Shown: piece by piece, positions 10,522-22,593 of the stretch | How the letters are laid out: the number at the start of each line of letters is the position of its first letter | Position numbering within the stretch: the stretch's first letter is position 1 | DNA from: Streptomyces sp. B3I8 | Lineage (GTDB): Bacteria > Actinomycetota > Actinomycetes > Streptomycetales > Streptomycetaceae | Assembly (NCBI RefSeq): GCF_030816915.1 | Contig: NZ_JAUSYN010000002.1 | Location: 3,113,501 to 3,177,500 of the forward strand | DNA: 64,000 nt | Reading direction: 5' to 3' | Translations under genes and position numbers: made by a program | Notes under the pieces: generated by a model | The model's database searches: none | What the model was told of the DNA's origin: nothing | What the model saw: the letters and a program-made list of their open reading frames with translations, nothing else

Positions 10522-10576
10522 GACGACGCCACCTCTCTCCGACCGTCTTGCCGGACCGCCTTGCCGGACCGTCTCC

Positions 10577-12019
10577 TCAGACCGCCGCGCCGCGCGGGCA
10601 CAGCCGCACCCGCGGTCCGCCCTGCCACGTCACCCGCACCCGCTGGTTGCCGACCCGGAGCAGAGTGACGGCCACCGTGGCCGCCGCCGCCAGCGAGACG
10701 AGGCCACCGGCCGCGAAGCCGACGCGCGCGCCGAAGGTGTCGGTGGCCCAGCCGACCAGGGGCGCGCCCACCGGCGTACCGCCCATGAAGACCATCATGA
10801 ACAGGGACATCACCCGGCCCCGCATCGCGGGGTCGGTGGTCATCTGCACGGACGTGTTCGCGGTGACGTTCACCGTCATGCCGAAGATGCCGATCGGCAC
10901 CATGAACAGGGCGAACAGCCACAGCTCGGGGGCGACCGAGGCCACCACCTCCAGTGTGCCGAAGCCGAGGGCCGCCGCGAGCAGCACCCGCAGCCGGGCC
11001 GTGCCGCGCCGGGCCGCGAGCAGCGCGCCGATCAGCGAGCCGACCGCCATCAGCGTGTTGAACAGGCTGTACGCGCCGGCGCCCGCGTGGAAGATGTCGT
11101 CGGCGTAGGCGGAGAGCCAGACCGGGAAGTTGAAGCCGAAGGTGCCGATGAAGCCGACCAGCACGATGGGCCAGACCAGTTCGGGCCGTCCGGCGACGTA
11201 CCGCAGCCCCTCTCGGAGCTGGCCCTTGCCGCGCGGCGCGCGCCGGATCTCGTGCAGCTCGCGGGAGCGCACGAGGAGCAGGCCGGCGATCGGGGCGAGG
11301 AAGGAGACGCCGTTGAACAGGAACGCCCAGCCCGTGCCGACCCCGGTGATCAGCACACCGGCGACGGCCGGGCCGACCAGCCGGGCGGACTGGAAGTTGG
11401 CGGAGTTGAGGCTGATGGCGTTCTGGAGCTGGTCCGGTCCGACCATCTCGGGCACGAAGGTCTGCCGCGCCGGGTTGTCCATGACCGTGGCGAGTCCGAC
11501 GGCGAAGGCGACCACGTACACGTGCCACACCTGGACGTGGCCGGAGAGCGTGAGCACGGCCAGGACCAGGCCGGCGACGCCCATCGCGGACTGGGTGAAC
11601 AGCAGCGTGGGCCGCTTGGGCAGCCGGTCGACGAGGACACCGCCGTACAGGCCGAACAGCAGCATCGGCAGGAACTGCAGGGCCGTGGTCACGCCGACGG
11701 CGGTGGAGGAGCCGGTGAGGCTCAGCACCAGCCAGTCCTGGGCGATGCGCTGCATCCAGGTGCCGGTGTTGGAGACGACCTGGCCGATGAAGAACAGGCG
11801 GTAGTTGCGGATGCGCAGCGAGCTGAACATCGACGCCTTGCGGGGATCGGCGGGCGTCCGGGGCCCGGCGGGGGGCCCTGACTCGGCCGGCGTCCGCGCC
11901 TCGACGGGCGTCCGGGTTTCGAGGGGCGCCGGAGCTTCGGCGGGCGTCCGCGACGGGGGCGGGGAGGAGTCGTGGGTGGCTGGTGCGGGGGCGGAGTCTG
12001 CTCCGGGTCCCGAACTCAA
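10577..12019 (-). CDS. MFS transporter (multidrug/siderophore exporter type)
   Basis: A 480-residue major facilitator with about 12 membrane segments after a 60-residue Pro/Thr/Glu-rich cytoplasmic N-terminus. The start is a TTG at 12019 with GAGGAGG ten bases upstream. The sequence (RNYRLFFIGQVVSNTGTWMQRIAQDWLVL) is typical of the MFS_3 group, which includes enterobactin- and drug-export pumps. The MarR gene lies 121 bp upstream on the same strand, so export is probably induced by the MarR ligand. Confidence 0.92.
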   Translation of the reverse strand: MSSGPGADSAPAPATHDSSPPPSRTPAEAPAPLETRTPVEARTPAESGPPAGPRTPADPRKASMFSSLRIRNYRLFFIGQVVSNTGTWMQRIAQDWLVLSLTGSSTAVGVTTALQFLPMLLFGLYGGVLVDRLPKRPTLLFTQSAMGVAGLVLAVLTLSGHVQVWHVYVVAFAVGLATVMDNPARQTFVPEMVGPDQLQNAISLNSANFQSARLVGPAVAGVLITGVGTGWAFLFNGVSFLAPIAGLLLVRSRELHEIRRAPRGKGQLREGLRYVAGRPELVWPIVLVGFIGTFGFNFPVWLSAYADDIFHAGAGAYSLFNTLMAVGSLIGALLAARRGTARLRVLLAAALGFGTLEVVASVAPELWLFALFMVPIGIFGMTVNVTANTSVQMTTDPAMRGRVMSLFMMVFMGGTPVGAPLVGWATDTFGARVGFAAGGLVSLAAAATVAVTLLRVGNQRVRVTWQGGPRVRLCPRGAAV

Positions 12020-12140
12020 AAGGGCTCGCCTCCTCGGGCGTGACGACGGGTGCGGGGGGTGTGGGGGTGCGGGGGGGGAGGGCGCCGGTCGGGTGCCGCG
12101 GTGGGCCCGGAGGCCGGGCCGGGTGCCCGTCCGGGGAGGG

Positions 12141-12578
12141 TCACAGGTGCGCGAGCTTCTCCAGGACGGGGGCGGCGGCGCGGAGTCTCGCCCACTCGTC
12201 CTCGTCGAGGCCCTCGATCAGGTGGGCGAGGAACGCGTTCCGCCGGCGCCGGCTCTCCGCGAGCATGACGGTGGCCCGCTCGGTCGGCCTGACGACCTTC
12301 TGCCGACGGTCCTCGGGGTGCGGCTCCAGGCTCACCAGACCCTTGGTCTCGAGGAGGGCGACGATGCGGGTCATCGACGGCGGCTGGACGTGCTCCTTGC
12401 GGGCCAGCTCACCCGGGGTGGCCGAACCGCACACCGCCAGGGTGCCGAGCACCGACATCTCGGTGGGGCTCAGCGACTCGTCGACCCGCTGGTGCTTGAG
12501 TCGACGCGACAGGCGCATCACGGACGAGCGCAAAGCGCTCACGGCGGCGGCATCGTCGCCATGGGTGAGGTCAGGCAT
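12141..12578 (-). CDS. MarR family transcriptional regulator
   Basis: A 145-residue winged-helix regulator. Visible features are LSPTEMSVLGTLAVCGSATPGELA, the recognition helix region QPPSMTRIVALLETKGLV and the wing residues EDRRQKVVRPT. It heads the marR-MFS-thpR run, so it likely represses the exporter and itself until a phenolic or antibiotic ligand binds. Confidence 0.92.
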   Translation of the reverse strand: MPDLTHGDDAAAVSALRSSVMRLSRRLKHQRVDESLSPTEMSVLGTLAVCGSATPGELARKEHVQPPSMTRIVALLETKGLVSLEPHPEDRRQKVVRPTERATVMLAESRRRRNAFLAHLIEGLDEDEWARLRAAAPVLEKLAHL

Positions 12579-12583
12579 GCTCG

Positions 12584-12609
12584 TTAGCGTAACTCATTAC
12601 TTTGGCTAA
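12584..12609 (-). promoter_or_regulatory. possible MarR operator
   Basis: TTAGC (12584-12588) and GCTAA (12605-12609) form an inverted pair around an AT-richer core just upstream of the marR start, the usual place for an autoregulatory MarR site. The arms are short. Confidence 0.35.
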
Positions 12610-12712
12610 AGACCACTCGTGTGCGCGTCCGGCGTGGTGACTCCGGCCACTGCCGGCCCGGCGGCGCACACACGCACACCCTCCCCGCACCAAAACAACA
12701 GAACGAGACGAA

Positions 12713-12728
12713 TCACCCGTACGAGTGA
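12713..12728 (+). promoter_or_regulatory. 16-bp near-perfect palindrome upstream of the RHH gene
   Basis: TCACCCGTACGAGTGA has one mismatched pair and lies 55 bp upstream of the small ribbon-helix-helix gene. RHH proteins typically bind such palindromes to autorepress. Assignment by position only. Confidence 0.35.
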
Positions 12729-12782
12729 CATGGGAGCAGAAAACCTTCCACCACCCCCACGGATCCGGCCACCCTCGTGGCC

Positions 12783-12992
12783 ATGGGGACCAGCGTGCTC
12801 AGCCTGCGCATGGACGGGGAACTGCTCGACCGGCTACGGCGCCGGGCGGCCAAAAGAGGAATGAGCGTCCAGGACTACGTGGTCCGGACGCTCGTTCGTG
12901 ACGACTTCGACGAGCGATTCCAGGACGCCGTCGAGAGGACGGAGGAGTTCTACGGCGACGACGGGGAGCCGGCCGCGGTCGGCTCCCCGTAG
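12783..12992 (+). CDS. ribbon-helix-helix (CopG/Arc-type) small protein
   Basis: A 69-residue protein (71 if GTG at 12777 is used). The N-terminal strand SVLSLRMDGELLDRLRRRA followed by GMSVQDYVVRTLV is an RHH DNA-binding pattern. The acidic C-terminus (ERTEEFYGDDGE) is the part that would contact a partner if this is an antitoxin, but no toxin gene lies beside it. It is more likely a stand-alone regulator. Confidence 0.75.
   Translation: MGTSVLSLRMDGELLDRLRRRAAKRGMSVQDYVVRTLVRDDFDERFQDAVERTEEFYGDDGEPAAVGSP
12961..12990 (+). terminator. hairpin overlapping the RHH stop codon
   Basis: ACGGGGAGCCG (12961-12971) pairs perfectly with CGGCTCCCCGT (12980-12990), 8-nt loop; the stop codon TAG is at 12990-12992. 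It ends the RHH transcript and faces the convergent permease gene. Confidence 0.7.
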
Positions 12993-13044
12993 ACGGGCCG
13001 GCCGCGGACGGCTCCCGGTGGGCGGCGGGCGGACCGCCCCGTGA

Positions 13045-14496
13045 TCAGGTCAGGCCCAGCGCCGGCATCAGGTAGTAGAAGCCGAACACCGCCGCGACGA
13101 CGTACAGCGCCACCGGCACCTCGCGCCACCGGCCCGCGGCCAGGCGCAGCACCACGAAGGTGAGGAAGCCCATCCCGATGCCGTTGGTGATGGAGTACGT
13201 GAACGGCATCATCAGCATCGTCACGAACGCCGGGACGGCGATCGTGTAGTCCGCCCAGTCGATGTCCTTGATCGAGTGGGACAGGATCAGGAAGGCCACC
13301 GCGATCAGCGCGGGCGTGGCCGCCTGGGACGGCACCATCGTGGCGACCGGGGTGAGGAAGAGCGCCGCGGCGAACAGCAGCCCGGTGACGACGTTGGCGA
13401 AGCCGGTGCGCGCGCCCTCGCCGACGCCCGCCGTGGACTCCACGAAGCAGGTGGTGGCCGAGGAGGAGCTGGCGCCGCCCGCGGCGACCGCGATGCCGTC
13501 GACGAAGAGCACCTTGTTGATGCCGGGCATCTGGCCGTCGGCGTCGGTCAGCTTGGCCTCGTCACCGATGCCCATGATCGTGCCCATCGCGTCGAAGAAG
13601 GTCGACAGCAGCACGGTGAAGACGAACAGGACGCCGGTCAGCACGCCGACCTTGTCGAAGCCGCCGAACAGGCTGACCTTGCCGAGCAGCCCGAAGTCGG
13701 GGGTGGCGACCGGATTGCCGGGCCACTTGGGAGTGGTCAGGCCCCAGGAGGGGATCGTGGCGGTGGCGTCGATGATCAGTGCGAGGACCGTCATCGCGAC
13801 GATCGAGATCAGGATCGCGCCGGGCACCTTGCGCACGATCAGCGCGAGGGTGAGCAGCGCGCCGAGGACGAAGATCAGCACCGGCCAGCCGTTGAGGTGG
13901 CCGTCCGCGCCGAGCTGGAGCGGCACGGTGGTGTGCGCCTCGTCCGGGATGCGGCTGACGAAACCGGAGTCGACCAGCCCGATGATCATGATGAACAGGC
14001 CGATGCCGATCGAGATGCCCTTGCGCAGCCCGAGCGGCACGGCGTTCATCACGCGCTCCCGCAGGCCCGTGGCGACCAGCAGCATCACCACGAAGCCGGC
14101 CAGCACCACCATGCCCATCGCGTCCGGCCAGGACATGCGGGGGGCGAGCTGGAGGGCGACGACCGTGTTGACGCCGAGGCCGGCGGCCAGCGCGATCGGG
14201 ACGTTGCCGATGACACCCATGAGCAGTGTGGTGAACGCGGCGGTGACGGCGGTGGCGGTGACCATCTGGCCGTGGTCCAGCTGGTGCCCGTACACGTCCT
14301 TCGCGCCGCTCAGGATGATCGGGTTCAGCACGAGGATGTACGCCATCGCGAAGAACGTGGCGAAACCGCCGCGGATCTCGCGGGGCAGGGTGCTGCCGCG
14401 TTCGGAGATCTTGAAGTAGCGGTCGAGGGGGCCGGTGGCGGAACGACCGCCGGGCTGCCCGGGGGCGGGGACCTTGGCGGGAGCCGAGGTGGGCAT
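13045..14496 (-). CDS. NCS2 family purine permease (AzgA-like)
   Basis: A 483-residue transporter of the nucleobase:cation symporter-2 family, with about 12-13 membrane segments. The N-terminal LDRYFKISERGSTLPREIRGG and FFAMAYILVLNP are hallmarks of the AzgA adenine/guanine/hypoxanthine group. The FVESTAGVGEGARTG loop is the substrate-site region. ATG at 14496 has a GAGG site; the frame continues 63 codons further but without a ribosome site. Expected role is proton-coupled purine uptake. Confidence 0.93.
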   Translation of the reverse strand: MPTSAPAKVPAPGQPGGRSATGPLDRYFKISERGSTLPREIRGGFATFFAMAYILVLNPIILSGAKDVYGHQLDHGQMVTATAVTAAFTTLLMGVIGNVPIALAAGLGVNTVVALQLAPRMSWPDAMGMVVLAGFVVMLLVATGLRERVMNAVPLGLRKGISIGIGLFIMIIGLVDSGFVSRIPDEAHTTVPLQLGADGHLNGWPVLIFVLGALLTLALIVRKVPGAILISIVAMTVLALIIDATATIPSWGLTTPKWPGNPVATPDFGLLGKVSLFGGFDKVGVLTGVLFVFTVLLSTFFDAMGTIMGIGDEAKLTDADGQMPGINKVLFVDGIAVAAGGASSSSATTCFVESTAGVGEGARTGFANVVTGLLFAAALFLTPVATMVPSQAATPALIAVAFLILSHSIKDIDWADYTIAVPAFVTMLMMPFTYSITNGIGMGFLTFVVLRLAAGRWREVPVALYVVAAVFGFYYLMPALGLT

Positions 14497-14547
14497 GCGG
14501 ACCTCAGGGGATGCGGGGTCGGGGAAGGGGAGTGTTCGGGTCGGGCC

Positions 14548-14634
14548 GACGTGCGCCGCCCCGGGTTCCCCCGGGACCGCGCACGTCACACCACCGAAGA
14601 GTGGCGCCTCGGGGGGTGTCCGGGGCCTCTTCGG
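14548..14634 (-). other. structured 5' leader of the purine permease mRNA
   Basis: Two strong hairpins lie in the leader. GACGTGCGC (14548-14556) pairs with GCGCACGTC (14579-14587), with an internal CCCGGG pair. CCGAAGAG (14594-14601) pairs with CTCTTCGG (14627-14634). It does not match the purine-riboswitch core that I know. Confidence 0.4.
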
Positions 14635-14636
14635 AG

Positions 14637-14667
14637 GTTCGTACGAACGAATACAGCCAGACGTCAA
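14637..14667 (-). promoter_or_regulatory. probable permease promoter with overlapping palindrome
   Basis: On the minus strand TTGACG (14667-14662) and TACGAA (14643-14638) are 18 bp apart. The -10 region is inside the perfect palindrome GTTCGTACGAAC (14637-14648), so a repressor could occupy it. The leader to the ATG would be about 135 nt. Confidence 0.45.
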
Positions 14668-14828
14668 CAGTTTCAGTATGAACATATGAACGAGAAAAGG
14701 CTATCTCCGCGCGTAGACCTCCTCGCCGGTCCCGCGCCGGTGCCTCGCCGGACCTCATGGCAGGCCCCGCCGGTGTCCGCGCGCGCTCCGGGCGGGGCCC
14801 CGCCCTCCCGGCCTCGTAAGCTGTGCGC

Positions 14829-15101
14829 ATGGCGAAGTGGACTCCCCAGCACGAGGCGCCCGAGCCCCTGGAGGGGCCCGTGGTCGCCACCATCACCGGC
14901 GGCACGATCCTGTGGTTCGTCCTCTTCCTGGTACAGCTCCCGTTCTACGGCTGGTTCGACGACCACGGGCACACGTGGTGGGTGTGGACGTGCCTGGCCG
15001 GGGGTGGTCTCGGGCTGATCGGCGTCTGGTACGTGCGCAGGCGGGACGCCGCGATCAAGCGGGACGCCGCCCGCAAGGAGGCCGGCACCGCCGCCGACTG
15101 A
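14829..15101 (+). CDS. DUF2530 membrane protein
   Basis: A 90-residue protein with two membrane helices (GGTILWFVLFLVQLPFY and VWTCLAGGGLGLIGVWYV) and a basic, Ala/Lys-rich cytoplasmic tail. It matches the actinobacterial DUF2530 family. It is divergent from the NCS2 permease, an arrangement common in streptomycetes, but no function is known. Confidence 0.85.
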   Translation: MAKWTPQHEAPEPLEGPVVATITGGTILWFVLFLVQLPFYGWFDDHGHTWWVWTCLAGGGLGLIGVWYVRRRDAAIKRDAARKEAGTAAD

Positions 15102-15327
15102 GCCGTGGTCGCCGCGTCTCCTGAGCCGTGACCGCTACCGCCGACCGAGCCGTGACCGGTTCGCCTCCTGAGCCGGAACCGGTACCGCCGCCTGAGCCTG
15201 CGGTACCAAGCGGCTCGCCCCGCCTGCAACCACCGCACGAGGGCCCTTTGCCCCGCGCTCCTCCCCAGGTCGGATTTGTCACCTGGTGCGGAGGTGAACG
15301 CACCGGCCCGCACGTACCGTCGAAGAC

Positions 15328-17832
<2,505 letters not shown>

Positions 17833-18888
17833 CCGCGGGGGTCGTCGAGGTGCCGGCGAAGCTGTAGCGGAAGGTGCCGTCGGCGGAGGCCGTGACCGTC
17901 GTCTTCAGGGCGCCCTTGCTGCCGGACTTGATGGTCTTCAGGGTGCTGTAGGAGCTGCTGCCCTTCTTCTTGAACTGCAGCTTCACCGACTGCACGGTGT
18001 AACCCGCGTAGGCGTCGGTGTCCCAGTTGGCGCGGCTGAGGGTGCCGGTGACCGTGATGGTCCTGCCCTTCTTCACCGGCTCCGGCGAGGCGTTGACGGT
18101 GAGCTTGGAGTAGCGCTGGAGGTTCGGCGCGGCGAAGCCGTCCTTCTCGGCGACGCCGACCTTGCTCAGGTCCAGGTTCGGGTCGGTCGGGTCCTGCCCG
18201 TTGAACGCGACGGCGAAGGCGTCCGCCTTCCACGCGCCGGCGTCCTCGTTGAGCAGGTCGTCGACCGGGGAGACGACGATCGTCTCGGTGCACTTGGCGA
18301 CCGTGGACGAGGAGACCGTGCAGGTGGCCGGGTCGTCGCTGGAGAGCTCGTAGTCGGAGTCGGCGTAGCTGGTGCCGCGGTAGAGGTCGACGCCGGCGAA
18401 GAAGTCGTCGGCGGTGACGTCGACGCCGGTGCCGTGGGTGACGGTGAAGGTGACCGGCACGCTCACCTTCTTGGAGATACCGGCGACGATCGCCTTGCCC
18501 TTGTTGACGACCACGTTCGAGAAGGTGGCGTTCAGGCTGTACGGGGTGCCGGAGGTGCCGGTCCTGCCGGTCCTGGCGGAGTTGGTACCGGCGCTCTGGC
18601 CCGCGTCCAGGACCTTGGCCGCGTCCGAGTGGTCGGGCGTGGCGGGGCCGTCGGCGTGTGCGGCCGGGACGGCGAGGGCGGAGAGGGCCAGGGCGCCGGA
18701 GACGGCGGCCACGGTGGCGCGTATGCGCATGCGGTTTCCCCAAGTGGAGAAAGGGGGTCCACGGTGTGATCACGTGGGCCCGAGGTTGACGTGAGTCCGA
18801 TTGACTCGCTGATCAGATGCGCGGGAGGCGGGGAGGGTTGCCCCCGCCGTGGATATTTTGCGAACACGTTGCGAAGATCGTCGCCGGG

Positions 18889-19003
18889 CGCGCCCCTGTC
18901 AGGGGCGCGGGGAACCGCGCGAGACGAGGCGAAGCCCCCTGCCGGGGTCCGAGGGGCGGAGCCCTTCGGAGGGACGGGAAGGGCAGGGGCGGCGGGGACG
19001 GGA
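18889..19003 (+). repeat. dispersed Streptomyces intergenic repeat, copy A
   Basis: It contains AGGGGCGCGGGGAACCGCGC, then AGGGGCGGAGCCCTTCGGAG and GGACGGGAAGGGCAGGGGC. Copies B (23781-23885) and C (28767-28910) share the same modules in the same order. The first part folds as CGCGCCCCT/AGGGGCGCG. It occupies most of the 311-bp gap 18731-19041 and sits just past the 3' end of the sacsin-like gene. Confidence 0.8.
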
Positions 19004-19041
19004 AAATCCGTGCGCACCCCCGTCCGCCCGCCCCCTGCCCC

Positions 19042-22000
19042 TCAGTCGAACCAGCGGTCCCGGGCCAGTTCCCCCGTGCGGCTGGGGTCCTCCAGCAGCG
19101 CCGCCACCTCGAACCGCCGCGGCCACTGCCCCGCCGCCCACGCCAGCCCCGCCGCGACCCCCTCCAGCGTCGCCGCGTGCACCACCCCGTCCCTGGTCCG
19201 GCGCCAGTCGAGGCCGACCCCGTCCACGACGAGCTCCTCGTGCTCGACGTACGTGTGTGGCGTGCTCGCGCCCAGCAGCACCCGCACGGACCCCGGAACG
19301 TCGTGTTCCGTCCCCTCTGACCCGACCTCCCCCGTCACGGACTCGCTCAGCCGCCGCACCTGGAACAGCTCGGCCAGCTCGGCGGCCAGCACGGGCCGCA
19401 CCGGCAGCAGCGGCACCCCCTCGGTGAACGGCAGAAGATCCGGCGAGTCGACCACGACGGCGTCGGCCGCGTCGACCACGACCACCTCCCCGTCCACCAC
19501 CGCCCGCACCTCGTCCGGCAACGTCACCCGCTCGGGGTCCAGTTCGGCCAACGCCCCGTACAGCCCGTGCAACTGGGCCGCGGAGACCGGTCGTGACGGA
19601 TCGGCGAGGCGGTCGAGGAGCTCGGCCGCGCCACCCGGCTCGTCCAGCAGCGCGGCCACGGACGTGCGCACGCCCAGCGCCCGCAGCACCTGCTCGTCCT
19701 CGAAGCCGCTCGCGTCGGCCTCGTCGTACAGGCCGTGCAGCAGCGGATCGCCGCCGGCCGCGCGCAGCCCGGCGGGGCGGCGGCCGTCGAGCACGGGGTG
19801 CCCGCGCAGCCACCACGCGGTGTACGGCCGTACGACCTCGTGCGTGCCGTCCGGCAGCAGGACCCGCACGGGCTGGGTGAGCGCGTCCCGCAGCGGCGGC
19901 CGGGCGAGCAGGGCGAGCGCCTCGGGCCAGTGGTCGTCGTCGACGAGGTCCAGGTCGCGCACGGCGACGATCTCGGTGGCGACCGGCGGCACGGGTCCCT
20001 CGGGCAGCCCGTCGAGGACGTCCTCGCACCACACGTCGACGGCGTCGAGCAGCCCCGCGTCGTCGGGCTCGGCGAAGTCGCCCTCGCGCGGCTCCAGTTC
20101 GTCCGGGTCGAGGACGACATCGGTGGCGCGCACGAGCTGGAAACCGGCCAGCACCCCGCAGGCGGCGAGCGGCTGCTCGCCCCAGCGCTCGGCCAGTTCG
20201 GCGTCGACGAGGGCGAGTTCGTCCTCGCGCATGACGGCGGCGAACGGGCTGCCGGGCAGCACGAGTTCACCGGCGGGCGCGGGCTCGCCGTCCTCGTCGG
20301 GCAGGGCGAGCGCGCCGAGCCAGGGTTCGTCGCCGGGCTCCAGGTTCGCGTCTCGGACGAGGGCGAGGACGGTGTCGGCGAGTTCCTCGGGGTCGAGCCC
20401 GTCCTCGTCCCAGCCGGGGGCCTCGCCGTCCAGGGAGGCGGCGACGGCGGCCCGCACCTGCGGGGTGGTGAGCACGGCGCGCGGGGTGGCGGGCAGCGCG
20501 CCGAGCTTCTCCAGGAGGGGGTGGGCGGCGTCGGGGTGGGCGACCTTCAGCCCGAGCCGGGCCAGCGTCGCCGGGTCGACCCCGGGGCCGTCCGCGGCGG
20601 GCAGCAGCACCTGGCGGGGGCCGATCGTGGTACGGCCGTCGGCGAGCGGGACGGGCAGCCCGGTGAGCCGGTCGGGGTCTACGCCCGCGAGGCTGTCGTA
20701 GAGCCGACGCCACCAGCCGGGGTCCTTCTCCAGGCCGGCGAGCCGGTCCACCGCCTCGGTCAGCGGCACCCGCGCCACGCCGAGCGTGCGCAGCTCCACG
20801 CGCCGCTCCAGACCGGCGGGGAGCAGTCCGGTGAGTACCTCGGCGAGCACGCGCACGGTGTCGGCGCCGGCGCCCTCGACGACCTCGGCGTCCCGGGGCC
20901 GCAGCGCCTCGGGCAGCGTGTCGTCGTCCTCCCCCGCGTCCGCGTGCGCGGTGGGCGGGTCGGCGGGCGGCAGGAAGGCGGTGCGGGGCAGCCGGTCGAG
21001 GATCGCCCGGCGCAGCGCGCCGTCCAGTTCGCCCTTGCCGAGCGGGCCGGGGACGAGGCTCAGGATGCCGTCGCCGACCGGCCGCCAGCCGGCGAGGAGT
21101 TCGGCGTAGGCGTCGGCGGCGCGCTCGACGAGGAAGTCGGTGAGCGGTCCGGGCGCGGCGTGCCGGCGGGTGCTGTCCAGCGGGAGCGAGGCGATGAGCA
21201 GCGCGGGGACGCCGAGCGGTTCGTCGCTGGGGGTGGGGGCGTGCACGACGGGGCTGGTGCGGGGCGCGGCCGGGCCGCCGTCGGCGTCGACGGGCACGGC
21301 CCAGGTGACCGACCAGTGCGGCCGCAGCCGTTCCTCGACGGGCCGGTCGGCGAGCAGGGCCGGGTCGAGGGGGCCGTGGCCGCCGGCGGTGCGCCAGCGG
21401 GTGGTGCCGTGCCGGGTGTCCTCGACGACGGTGTGCGCCCCGTCGGCGCGCCTGCGCAGGGTGCGGGCCTCCTCCTGGCCGCTCTCGACGACGACCTCCT
21501 CCAGGCCCGGCAGGGCGAGCAGCAGGGCGTCGTCGACGGCGTCGAGCAGCCGCTCGGCGAGATCCTCGGCGGCGGGATCGCGCAGCGGGAGGACGACGAC
21601 GGTGTCGTACGGCTCCGGGGCGCGGCCCTCGGCGGCGAAGGGCAGCCGGAGGAGGGGGACGTGGCCGTCGCGGCGGCGGATCTCGTCGCCGAGGCCGGGG
21701 CTGTGCCGTGCGGTGTCGGAGGCGAGGTCGCGGGCCTCGGCGAGGGACCAGCGCACGCCGCCGTGCCGGCCGAGGACGGCGGGCTCGTCGCTGACGGCGA
21801 GCACGGCGGCGAAGCCGACGCCGAACCGGCCGACGGCGCCGGGGGCCCCGTCCCGCTTGGCGGAGGCGCGCAGGGTGGCGAGCGACTCGACGCCGGTGGC
21901 GTCCAGCGGGGCGCCGGTGTTGGCGGCGGCGAGGACGCCGTCGCGCAGGGTGAGGCGGAGCCGGCCGGGGACGCCGGCGCGGGCGGCCGCGTCGGCGGCG

Positions 22001-22182
22001 TTCTGCGCGAGTTCCACGACGAGGCGGTCGCGGTAGCCGCCGAGGACGAGGTCCTCCTCGGCGTTGGCGTCCTCGCGGAAGCGGGCGGGGCTGGTGGCCC
22101 ACGCGTCCAGCACGCCGCGCCGCAGGCGGGCGGTACCGAACGGGTCCGCGCCTTCCGGCGCCGGCCGCACGAAGTTGCTCAC
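19042..22182 (-). CDS. sacsin/Hsp90-like GHKL ATPase
   Basis: A 1046-residue protein starting at GTG with GGGAGAG upstream. The N-terminal domain (about 40-250) is a GHKL ATPase of the Hsp90/sacsin type: VVELAQNAADAAARAG carries the Glu and Asn of the N-box, and VGRFGVGFAAVLAVSD is the glycine box. The rest is a long Leu/Asp/Glu-rich region without repeats that I can name. Streptomyces homologues are annotated as Hsp90-like chaperones. The client is unknown. It lies downstream of the DUF3027 gene on the same strand. Confidence 0.85.
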   Translation of the reverse strand: MSNFVRPAPEGADPFGTARLRRGVLDAWATSPARFREDANAEEDLVLGGYRDRLVVELAQNAADAAARAGVPGRLRLTLRDGVLAAANTGAPLDATGVESLATLRASAKRDGAPGAVGRFGVGFAAVLAVSDEPAVLGRHGGVRWSLAEARDLASDTARHSPGLGDEIRRRDGHVPLLRLPFAAEGRAPEPYDTVVVLPLRDPAAEDLAERLLDAVDDALLLALPGLEEVVVESGQEEARTLRRRADGAHTVVEDTRHGTTRWRTAGGHGPLDPALLADRPVEERLRPHWSVTWAVPVDADGGPAAPRTSPVVHAPTPSDEPLGVPALLIASLPLDSTRRHAAPGPLTDFLVERAADAYAELLAGWRPVGDGILSLVPGPLGKGELDGALRRAILDRLPRTAFLPPADPPTAHADAGEDDDTLPEALRPRDAEVVEGAGADTVRVLAEVLTGLLPAGLERRVELRTLGVARVPLTEAVDRLAGLEKDPGWWRRLYDSLAGVDPDRLTGLPVPLADGRTTIGPRQVLLPAADGPGVDPATLARLGLKVAHPDAAHPLLEKLGALPATPRAVLTTPQVRAAVAASLDGEAPGWDEDGLDPEELADTVLALVRDANLEPGDEPWLGALALPDEDGEPAPAGELVLPGSPFAAVMREDELALVDAELAERWGEQPLAACGVLAGFQLVRATDVVLDPDELEPREGDFAEPDDAGLLDAVDVWCEDVLDGLPEGPVPPVATEIVAVRDLDLVDDDHWPEALALLARPPLRDALTQPVRVLLPDGTHEVVRPYTAWWLRGHPVLDGRRPAGLRAAGGDPLLHGLYDEADASGFEDEQVLRALGVRTSVAALLDEPGGAAELLDRLADPSRPVSAAQLHGLYGALAELDPERVTLPDEVRAVVDGEVVVVDAADAVVVDSPDLLPFTEGVPLLPVRPVLAAELAELFQVRRLSESVTGEVGSEGTEHDVPGSVRVLLGASTPHTYVEHEELVVDGVGLDWRRTRDGVVHAATLEGVAAGLAWAAGQWPRRFEVAALLEDPSRTGELARDRWFD

Positions 22183-22593
22183 GCTTGACTCTCCCTCTGC
22201 GAGACGTGCGGCCCGACGCTACCGGACCGGGGGGCGGGGTGCCCGACCCCCGGTGGTCGGGGGTGCCGACCCCCGGCCGGGGGTGCCTTGCGGCGGGAGG
22301 GTGCTCGCGGCTCGGGGCGGTTCGATTCGGTGCGCCGGCGGGTGCGGGTCCGTGGGTGGCTGGTCGCGCAGTTCCCCGCGCCCCTTGGGTCTGCCGGGGC
22401 GCCGCATGGTCACGAGCGGCCCGGCGCGCCCCTGGGTGGGCCGGGGGCGCCGGCCGGTTGCCGGCGACCCGGCGCGCACCGGGGCGGGCCGGACGTGCCG
22501 GCCGGTTGCGAGTGGTACGGCACGCGTCCTCGGGGTGGTCGGGCGGGCTGCCCCGTCGGCTGGACGCGCGCCCGGGACGGGCCGGCCGGTTCG
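22183..22593. other. 411-bp gap with one repeat fragment
   Basis: Between the sacsin-like and DUF3027 genes I see no convincing gene. A partial copy of the dispersed repeat (GTTCCCCGCGCCCC, 22361-22389, minus-strand orientation) is present, plus GC-rich near-repeats of CCGGCCGGTT. Confidence 0.6.

Noticed and set aside
12783..12992. Toxin-antitoxin module at the RHH gene
   Set aside because: No toxin-sized gene lies on either side; a terminator follows directly.
22310..22350. tRNA-like GGTTCGATTC segment
   Set aside because: No cloverleaf stems can be formed around it.
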